Shown here piece after piece: positions 55,293 to 64,000 of a DNA stretch of 64,000 nt; position 1 is the first letter of the stretch; every line of letters starts with the position of its first letter. A program made the position numbers and the translations under genes. The notes under the pieces were generated by a model. The model did no database searches, was not told where the DNA came from, and saw only the letters and a program-made list of their open reading frames with translations. Source of the stretch: Bombyx mori (lineage: Eukaryota; Arthropoda; Insecta; Lepidoptera; Bombycidae); assembly GCF_030269925.1 (NCBI RefSeq), contig NC_085123.1, positions 8,060,001 through 8,124,000 of the forward strand, read 5' to 3'.

Positions 55293-56765
55293 TTTTGCCG
55301 GGAAGAATCAGAAATTTACGAAACGATCAAAAACAAATTTATTTAATTTTGACATGACAATATCTGTCGGGTCAGCCAGTTAAGCAATAAAAACAGACGT
55401 TTTCCACCGAAATGACGCTTTCAATGTTTGACAATCTGCTTGCCTCCCCTCGATACTCGTAGGGCTTGACGTTTCAATTATCGGTCGTTGTTCCATCCGT
55501 CGGTCATGAATTTTAGCGAACAACTATCGGAATATTGTACTTTGAGTTTGTTTCGAGAGGTTCGTATGATTGTTGTCTGAGAGATGTCGTAATTGAGACG
55601 AATGTTTAAATTATACAATACGACGGATGTTTTATTATTTAAACGATTTTAATTTGATTTTCGGGGGTTAAAATTCATCTATAAATGTATGAAAACTGCG
55701 GCAAACAATTTAATAAGAATGCCCGAAGATAATTCTGAAGATGATAATGCTGAATATAATTTTAATTTGAAGCTTGTAGTTTTTATTACACCACATTTTA
55801 TTACTTCAATTGATATTTTTTAGTATTTAATGTTTGCATTTGGTTTAATTTGCAAATAATAATTATGATAAATTAAAATCGACACTGGCAACAATGACGT
55901 TGCAAGAAGCCGCTTGTCATAGTGAAAAAAGAAGAAGATGAAATGAAATTGCTTAAAAAAAAATGTTTACTCGTAATTTGGCTATACATTTTTAAAAACA
56001 AAAGAAGGGTTCAATTAAAATTGCAAGTACATATACCTTCGAATTCGAATAGAAAATCGTATCATTTTTAATTTTGCCATAGACTATAATATGTTAACCG
56101 TAAACGGGTCTCTGTGTACCTTCCGTGGGTACAATACCTGGTTTACTGAGGAAATTTGATCTAATTAATAATGAAACGTTACGTATAGTGTTGAAACATG
56201 TTTAATTAAATTCATAGGAGCTTTGCGCTTGAAAGACGGTGATTATCGCTCTGACGCCGGCATGGAAGCATCGTGAAATCATGTTTGTTTACTGAATTTC
56301 AACTGAACAATCTGCACGTATATTTAAACTAGCTCACCCATCTGGTATAAAGCAGTTGTCGATTAGTCTATAGTCTTAGTTGTGTTTTAACCCTTTGTTA
56401 GGATGCACGCGAGGCTAGTATGAACCTACCCACAACTGCGGCGGATTATGGAAGCATCCTTAAAACTAATTATTTAGATTTCTGTTTGCAGAATAAGAAT
56501 TTTGAACGCAAAAATTCTTCGGAAACCCGAATGCGTGTAATTTGAAGAAAACGATAATCGTCCAGAGCGTCCTTCCGACACTTCGGCAAAATAAGTAAAC
56601 GTTTTCAATTCTGCGAGCAAACAGTTAAGCGTTATTTAGATTCTGTACTTCATTTACAAAGAACAGTTACTTAGGTTACAGTATCAATACTTTACAGAAG
56701 TATTAATCTCTTGTTAATTTTTTGTCGATAAAGTTAATGGGCTGTTACTTCGCGAATGCATCTAC
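55293..56765. other. No gene recognised; short Helitron-like end
   Basis: At 55293-55381, 'gacaatatctgtcgggtcag' followed by ccagtt resembles the 3' end of family B or a relative. The rest is unassigned. Confidence 0.4.
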
Positions 56766-57118
56766 TAGCAGATCGCAATCACGACCAGTTAAGAAGATCC
56801 AGCGAGAAACTCAACGGGTTAAGATATACGTCGCAATTTTTGGCGAGTTCGACAATTACCCATAGAAGAAGAAGAACCCGTGCTTTGGTTGTTACTACCA
56901 GCAGAATCCAACAGCAATGAGAGTGCATCCGAAGAAACCCCCTTATTCTGATCAGGCTCTGACCTCGAACGGAGATCGGATATCGGGTATAAGCGTGCAG
57001 GGGAGGCGTTTAGTGCGGTCTGCTCCCAACATCTGCAGATTGTCAAGTCTCGCTCGCCCCTAGGCGCGGGGACCTCGTAGGAGGTACGCCCCCCCCCCAC
57101 GAAAAAGAAAGGTACAGT
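56766..57118. mobile_element. Composite of two LINE 3' ends (relics)
   Basis: About 56766-56862 is a reversed family F fragment ('agaagatccagcgagaaact'). About 56935-57118 is plus-strand and matches the 3' UTR of the complete R1-clade element (from 53819: 'acggagatcgga', 'gtgcaggggag', 'ctaggcgcggggacctcgta'). It is diverged and lacks any ORF. Confidence 0.75.
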
Positions 57119-57718
57119 GACGGTGCTCTCGATAAGTTGGTTATCATGTCTCATTACCGATTGAAATTAGCTCGCAGATTTCGAATTTCTATAGCCGTAT
57201 ATGGGTAAAGCTTCTGAACCACACTGTGTAAAATGGGTCGAACATAATATACTGAATTTGAAAAGTTGACAAAATAAATATCCGATCTTATACCACGTCG
57301 AGTTTTATACAATGTTCATGGATCTAAAGACGTTCGTTTTGTAACTAAAAAGAATAACAAATCTTGCAAAGGCGTATGAAGAAAGTGAACCTTCTTCAGT
57401 GCTATTTACTGTGTCAAGGGTAAAAGTGTCTTAGAGCTAAGGTTTATTTTCTCAGCGAATGCGCCGGCAAAGGTAAGCGCTTTGTTTTCTTCACAGCACC
57501 CTCTTACACTCGATTAGTCTTTTTCGTTTATTCACCGACACGCCTTCGACCCTAAGCTTAATTACTTAAGGAATTTAAACTTAGCTACACTTAGCTTCAA
57601 ATTATGTCAATTCAATTCTCATCGGCTTCCTTTTTCCTATTCTTACTGTTATTAGCGAATAAAATGGTCAGTACGATGTCGACTCATAGTTTTGAATGTA
57701 CAGATTTTGTATGTCTCA
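57119..57718. other. AT-rich DNA, nothing recognised
   Basis: No gene or known repeat was identified. Confidence 0.35.
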
Positions 57719-58022
57719 GAACAGTACAGTACAACGGCTGCCCTACCCTTCAAACCGAAACGCATTACTGCTTCACGGCAGAAATGGGCAGGGCGGTGTA
57801 ACCTTCCGCTGCGAACTCACAAGACGTTCTACCACCAGTAATTACGCAAATTATAATTTTGCGGGTTTGATTTTTATCACGCGATGTTCCTTTACCGTGG
57901 AAGTTAATCGTGAACACTTTCATTAGAAAAATTGGTACTTGCCTGCGGGATTCGAACAGCGTTGCATCGCTAGATACGAATGCACCAGACCAGGATAAGA
58001 TTCATTTAGGCCACGACGACTT
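57719..58022 (-). mobile_element. Bm1-type SINE, 3'-truncated
   Basis: The minus-strand head is present (58022: 'agtcgtcgtggcctaaatga'), with a B box and the first half of the body up to 'ggcagccgttgtactgtact'. Confidence 0.85.
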
Positions 58023-58267
58023 TAGCAAAACAAAATTCTTTAGCAAAAAAAAATTTTTTTTCGCAAAACGCCTGTGGAGCAGTTTATATGCCATCTTTTC
58101 GGGTTTCCCTGTCTGATCCCCCGCCGGCTACCTGAGGGGATCAAAACACTAAGTGCGCCAGATCTATCAGAGATCTATCGCAGTATACATAGTGTTGCTC
58201 TAAAACACATAGATATAAATATAATAGATATAAATATAAATACATAGATATAAATACATAGATATTT

Positions 58268-58515
58268 TTACTGGCGGTAGGACCTCTTGTGAGTTCGCAC
58301 AAGTAGGTACCACCGCCCCACCTATTTCTGCCGTGAAGCAGTAATGCGTTTCGGTTTCAAGGGTGGGGCAGCCGTTGTGACTATACTGAGACCTTAGAAC
58401 TTATATCTCAAGGTGTGTGGCGCATTTACGTTGTAGATGTCTATGGGCTCCAGTAACTACTTAACATCAGGTGGGCTGTGAGCTCGTCCACACACATAAG
58501 CAATAAAAAAATATA
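58268..58515 (+). mobile_element. Bm1-type SINE, 5'-truncated
   Basis: It runs from 'actggcggtaggacctcttg' to 'gtccacacacataagcaata', then (TA) repeats. Confidence 0.88.
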
Positions 58516-59764
58516 TATATATAAAGCTCATTCACTGGCGAACTAATTTATCGAATTTTACTATACTTAGGGACAGAGATGAGGTGACGCTATTCTAGCA
58601 TACCGCATAACCTTTATCAATTTATAACCAGATTTTCTTTTATATTTCTATAATTTGAATTCAGAACGAAAACGTATATTAAAACAATAATTTGAAAAGA
58701 CTTTATTCTTTCTTATTAAAAAAACTGAAATCAAATTTCGTAACCTATTTTCGAAAATCAGATTATCTCGAACTGAAGAAAAGGTCTAACGTTTTGTCAA
58801 TAATCGTTTACATCGTTACCGGCTCAGTTTTATATTCATGGCGGAGATCTTGAATAAAATTTCCTAAATTTTTACCGATGACGATCGCTTCGATTCATTG
58901 ATAATCCACAGAGCATCTGTTTTAGAAAATTTTAAACACGGCCTTTTTCGAGAGAAATTAAGATCAGTTTTATATTAATTCGGCTATTAAAGTAGAAGAT
59001 AGATTTTATTATGAAAGCTAGAGATTTTATTCAAAATCATCTGCAACTTTTAATTTTTAAACGTACAGAATTGTGTTATTTATAAGTACCAAATATTTAA
59101 GACCAACAAGAATTTCGCATTAATCAACTTTGAAGCTTACTGTAAACGCAATAGACAAAAAACGGTTTCCATACTTTATAAACATATAAGTATTACCCTA
59201 TATTAATTACAACATCTAAGCCAAAGCAAAAAAAAAAAAAAAATTACCACAAACAAACTGAAAGTTTTCGTACATGATTTCATAAAAGAACAAAAAAGTA
59301 TTAGCATGTTTTAATATGTTTTGTAATATGTAATTATATAATAATAAATAGAAAAGTAATTCTTATTCCTATTTTATTTTTTATTTTAATCCTATTAAGT
59401 TATGCTCAGTGATGTGTACCGCGTGTTGTCTGCGGCGGCCAGACTTAGAAGCTCTTTTTACTCCCCTTTCTATCCTCTCGCACGAGGGTGAAGCGACTTT
59501 TTCATTTTATTGTCCGTTAATTGCTCTGATTGGTGGGACGCAACGAAATAAAACGTTTGAAGGGAGCTCTAGGCTCAAGTGTGATAGTCACTAATTTGGT
59601 CTCGATTGTGAAATTGAATGTTCCGAGAGCGCAGTAATTTTCGAATGTCGACCCGACTCGTACTATGTTTTTGACGTGATTGATGAAACAAGCACTAAAC
59701 ACAAAATGATTAATCTGAATAATCATATACCTTTAAACGAGCAATTCTTGTATATTAATATATA
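58516..59764. other. 1.2 kb with no gene recognised
   Basis: AT-rich. A GC-richer strip at 59420-59600 has only a short frame (59409-59594) with no domain. Confidence 0.35.
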
Positions 59765-60178
59765 CTAGTGGTCCCGCAGTAGTCGAAACTCGACTATAAT
59801 TAATTGGAATTGTAAGTTTGTACACTATTAAGATTGTATTTTATACTTCTATAATCACAAATTTCGCCAAGACTACACTATAAAAAACATTAACAAAGAC
59901 AAACAATATTAAATCTCAATTTGACAACAGACGTCAAGAACAAAAGCTTGACAATAAATAGTATGCATGCGTGTGTGCGTCAAATACATGGTATGTAGTG
60001 TGTGTAATGTTTTCTTTATTGATTTCTTATATATTTTATGCATTATTTAAAAAAAATATTAGCATTGTGCACTTCTTCTCTATATTCTCTATAAGTGTGG
60101 AAAATTTCACACTCCTCCGTCCGCGCAATTTTCGTAAAAAGGGATACAAAGTTTTTGCTTCACGTATTAATATATAGA
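59765..60178 (-). mobile_element. Helitron-like repeat (family A), complete
   Basis: It has the TC end at 60177-60178 and CTAG at 59765-59768, flanked by A and T, with the near-terminal palindrome at about 59780-59796 (one mismatch). It lies head to head with the next element. Confidence 0.8.
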
Positions 60179-60183
60179 TATAA

Positions 60184-60441
60184 TCTGAATCTCGGAAACG
60201 GCTCCAACAATTTTCATAAAATTTAGTATACAGGAGATTTCGGGAGCGATAAATCGATCTAGCTATGATTTATTTTCAGAAAATGTTGTTTTATTCGTGT
60301 TTTCAATAATCAACTCTTCCCGACATCTATTGGCGAATAATAATACTATTTTTCTTAATTGAAGGCAACTAACCGCTTTAAAGACACAACAAGATGGCGT
60401 TATCAAAAAAAGAAAACGAGCAAAGCTCGGTCATCATCTAG
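60184..60441 (+). mobile_element. Helitron-like repeat (family C)
   Basis: It starts A|TCTGAATCTCGGAAACGG and ends with the hairpin cgagcaaagctcg (60417-60429) and then gtcatcatCTAG|T. This is the hairpin-plus-CTRR end of a Helitron. No coding sequence is present. Confidence 0.7.
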
Positions 60442-61432
60442 TTTCCATTATGAATACAAGCTGGTATATTTTAGTGATGTACGTAATTGCTGTGCCTATT
60501 ATTGGATCATCGAACTTAGTATTTACTTAGTACGGAACATCGATTTTACAAACAGAGTAACGTTACTAACAAAAGGTTCGGATGGAATTAATTTGTCTCT
60601 TAAATCATCCGTAAAGAGATTACAAAACATTGAAATTGTACGAATCGGGTTTGGACGATCCGTTTAATTCGACTTTTACTTCAATTTATCAACGGCATCC
60701 ATTAATCAAGTTACCGCAGAGATTGCATCGGTCGAACTAATTAATTGTACTGCGTTAATAGCGGAGCTTCGCGCTCAGACAGAATTTCGAATTCTACTCT
60801 ATAGAGCTGTTGTATGCGATTTTGAAATTGTCACATGTAGCTCACGAATGCTCACTCGCAGTGGTTTGTATTTATACAGTTCCACCGTAAAAAGCACCGA
60901 AGAAATTGGACGATACGTATTAGAAACTAAACGATCTTTATCTTATAATATGTATAAATTGTTTTGAAATTATAATAACATATATATATCGTATATTTAT
61001 ATAAGAGTTGTACAATAATTTACAAGAAATATATAATGTAAATGTAATTAAATTATATTGAATTTTCATTACACCATCAAAAATTATTTTATTATGAATA
61101 TAACAAAATTCCTGACTTATGCGTCAAGATAAAAATAGTTCTAAGTCATGTAAATAGATAGAAATTTCAAGCTCATCTTGTTAGTTTCCTGCAAGGCTAA
61201 TGGCTTCCGTAAGTGCTGGAGGTAACTTTGTTTCGTACCAATATTACACAATGCTTCTTCTGAATATCATTTTGCGCTGCCGTGCTCTTATCTAATTCGC
61301 TTTGAAGCTTTGTACGGTCAACTGTGGAATTGCATGAATACCTTAAGTTCTATAATCTTATGAATACTTCTATCAACATTTACATTCCCGATCCTGCGGA
61401 CAGAATGGAAAGCAGTCGACGTCGCCCTAAAC
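60442..61432. other. AT-rich DNA, nothing recognised
   Basis: No gene or known repeat was identified. Confidence 0.35.
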
Positions 61433-61745
61433 ACGTCATCTCGGATCCTCCCGATCCACTAACGGTGCTTCTAGGTACTTCAAGCACCGGTCACCGTTTT
61501 CGTCGAACCCGTCGCTTGCGACGAAGGGCTCGACGAGTAAATTAACTCTCAGACACAGCCCACTGAGTTTCTCGCCGGATCTTCTCAGTGGGTCGCGTTT
61601 CCGATCCGGTGGTAGATTCTGCGAAGCACGGCTCTTGCTAGGGTTCGTGTTAGCAACATCGTCAGGTTGAGCCCCGTGAGCTCACCTACTAAAGTTAAGG
61701 TTACGCTGACATAGCCTCTCAAGGCTATCAGCTTAGGTAGGAAAA
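61433..61745 (+). mobile_element. LINE 3'-end repeat (family F)
   Basis: It matches 19120-19432 with few differences ('ccactgagtttctcgccgga', 'caaggctatcagcttaggta'). It ends with a short A-run and a (TA) microsatellite. Confidence 0.7.
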
Positions 61746-63235
61746 AAATATATATATATATATATCAACATTTAAACTCGGCTTAAACTACGATTTAATC
61801 TCGGTTTCACTATTTAATTGTATTATTTCCGACGCTCCGAATAATTTACAATTTTCTTGGTCAAAAATGAGTTGTACGTAAAAGTAGTTTTAATTATTTT
61901 TTGCGACCCGCGAAAACCTACATAAATACCTCAATTTCAGTTGAAAAAAAGCCTAGATGATATTTAGGCGTTCCACATGTAATGCTTTGAGGAATCGTTT
62001 GAGACTATCTCGTCATTACCGTCCGCCACTGGAGTAAATTTCATCTGTACGCTTTAAAATCACTGTGTTCATCTACAGTACGTTTCCAGATATATTTTTG
62101 CTGCACATTCAACTTTGAAATGAACTTCCCACTGCGGGGTGTCTTGAGCGCCGGGACATGTCCTTTTTTAAAACGAGGTTTTCGGAGAGTACTTAATATA
62201 TCTACAATGGCAATAAAATGACTTATTATACGTCCTTTTACTCATAATTTAAAAATTGAACGCAAAATTAAGTCGCATTAGCGTATTTAAAGGCTTCCGC
62301 ATTGTGTAGCTGCTGCTCGTTGCGTACCTACACAATAAATATTTTAAATTTTATTTTTTAATTTTTATGAATGAGGGATTCCTGGTGGCCCGGTTGTCTC
62401 TCGTTTCATCAGAATAGGGCACAATAAATCATAAAAAATTTAATAAAAAGAATTCGGTCGCCGGTATAAAAAAAACGAAATGTATCTTATGCCGTTAATT
62501 CTACAAAAGTCAGCAGTCGAGTTTAACATTGAATATGTAAATCACTATAATCTCGCAGCTTTCACCCCTGAAGTGGGAACAGCATTGAGACTCTTTCCAG
62601 GCCAAAATGCAATAAATATCATGAAACTTTAATCTCTTTTTAGTTATAGTTGGCACCCTCGTGCTGCTCTTGTCAAGACTAAAAAAGTGTACCAGGAATT
62701 TTCAATAACTTAATCAGCATTCATAATTTGTACAGATTTATTCACAGGTATTTATTTTTATTTTTTTAAGATTCAAGTCAAGTTTAGAAATTTACTTTAT
62801 AATTTATCATTAGGTAATTAATTATCTAACCATACTTTGTATAATATTATTATGTAGTCTATAAGTAGTTAGGCGTGCACAAAATAAGTATATAATATAG
62901 TAACAAAATCACTCGGTATGTACCTATACGTGTCGTAGTTATTTTGCATTTGTGCATCTTGAAAAAATTACATGTCGCGAAAACTGTTAAGTATTTGATA
63001 CGTCGAATATATTATACTTAAAATAATAAAATTAAAATATGTACTGAACGCGGTATTAAGCCGTTAAAGTAGTTTTAATTACGTACATATGTCAATTGTT
63101 TAAATGTTCAATCACGCCAATGATTTTCTTGATAAATATTTTCCTATATGACCACAACGAGAGCGATATTTTTACAATATTCTTCAAATTTGTTCGGTAT
63201 ATTGGAATCGAATGTTAACGCTGACGTACCTGTAA
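61746..63235. other. 1.5 kb with no gene recognised
   Basis: Mostly AT-rich. No known repeat or exon was identified. Confidence 0.35.
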
Positions 63236-63531
63236 TCTATCTATCCATTTATATAAAATTAAATTGCTGTTCCTTAGTCTCGCTAAAACTCGAGAACGGC
63301 TGGACCGATTTGGCTAATTTTGGTCTTGAATTATTTTCAGAAGTCCAGAGAAGGTTTAAAAGGTAGATAAATATGAAAATGCTTGGAATGAAATAAAAAT
63401 AACAATTAAAAACAAAATTGATGTGTCCCCCGTCGGATGGATTCTTCTGTTTGTTTTAAGTTTATTTTATACAAACGCTGAGGTCTTTTATTTATCGATT
63501 GAGGCACTACGAAGTCTGCCGGGTCAGCTAG
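63236..63531 (+). mobile_element. Helitron-like repeat (family B)
   Basis: It starts A|TCTATCTATCCATTTATATA and ends gccgggtcagCTAG|T. It is the best-preserved right end in the window. Confidence 0.75.
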
Positions 63532-64000
63532 TTAATTAATAAGACGTACCGTTGATAATGAAGCAGCAAAACGTTCACTTAATATTTGTTTTATAAGTAT
63601 AGTTGCCGACGGGGGCACTGGTTTTACGTTCGGAATGCAAAGAGCCGGCCGACCATTCGCAGACGCCCGGCGGCCTTCATTTTGCATGATATTAAACCGG
63701 GAAATAAAAAAAAGTTGGCATAAAGGAAAACTCGACCCGGGAATTATCATGAAAAGCGAGAGGCGCCTAGGTTACCTTTGGGTCAAGCAGTGCTCGTTTT
63801 ATTGCCTGATCCTGATGCCGTATTCATTTTCCTTTGTTGCCTTTTATGAAAATTCTAGAGTACCTACTGTCTCCTTACGGATAGATTTTCAATCTCAACT
63901 TTATTCAGATTAATGTAAGAAGTTTTGCCTTCTAAAATATACACCTAGAAGAAGAGTCATACTGAAGCGATAAACTATTCAAATTTATGAGAAAATACGA
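63532..64000. other. Right edge, nothing recognised
   Basis: A 92-codon frame at 63635-63913 and one opposite to it show no domain. Confidence 0.35.

Overview
The window is animal DNA, almost certainly from the silkworm genus Bombyx. The strongest sign is about 17 copies or fragments of a tRNA-derived SINE that I recognise as Bm1, with its 'ggtaggtaccaccaccctgc' and 'ggtgggctgtgagctcgtcc' blocks. Other signs are several AT|TC...CTAG|T Helitron families and RTE, CR1/Jockey-group and R1-clade LINE fragments typical of Lepidoptera. The sequence is AT-rich and gene-poor, and much of it is transposable elements inserted into one another. There is no bacterial-type gene content, CRISPR array or rRNA.

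Layout. At 1-3399 a Helitron-like repeat is interrupted twice: by a 0.42 kb poly-A retroposon with a 14-bp target duplication, and by a 2.6 kb non-autonomous LTR retrotransposon with two identical 269-bp LTRs. The LTR element carries gag remnants and a 60-bp minisatellite. At 4000-8003 a solo LTR with ATAT target duplication lies beside a short unlisted exon that could encode a signal peptide (4469-4571, minus strand). A second Helitron copy follows, split by a 5'-truncated CR1/Jockey-group LINE with a 73-nt poly-T. The clearest host gene is at 12538-14250 (minus): an intronless homologue of the axonemal outer-arm dynein intermediate chain DNAI2. Two short unassigned minus-strand ORFs lie at 15118-15854. 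From 16 to 46 kb there are SINEs, LINE 3' fragments, a 1.27 kb segmental duplication, an inverted pair of tRNA-derived SINEs and a MITE.

The main feature is a complete R1-clade non-LTR retrotransposon at 46919-54045. It has an 11-bp target-site duplication, a 5' UTR, ORF1 (a gag-like protein with zinc knuckles), ORF2 (endonuclease, reverse transcriptase and a C-terminal zinc finger), a 3' UTR and a poly-A tail. ORF1 and ORF2 overlap as UAAUG, the stop-start arrangement known from SART1. The element is structured: a 22-bp inverted repeat encloses TTAGG-like tandem repeats in the 5' UTR, two strong hairpins lie just inside ORF1, and three consecutive stem-loops lie at the end of the 3' UTR. One of those stem-loops is preserved through G-U wobble pairs in a diverged relic at 56.9-57.1 kb. 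A second relic of the ORF2 C-terminus is at 30.7 kb.

At 54-64 kb there are further Bm1 copies, three more Helitron-type repeats (two back to back) and unassigned AT-rich DNA. All family names come from recognising motifs by eye; no searches were run.
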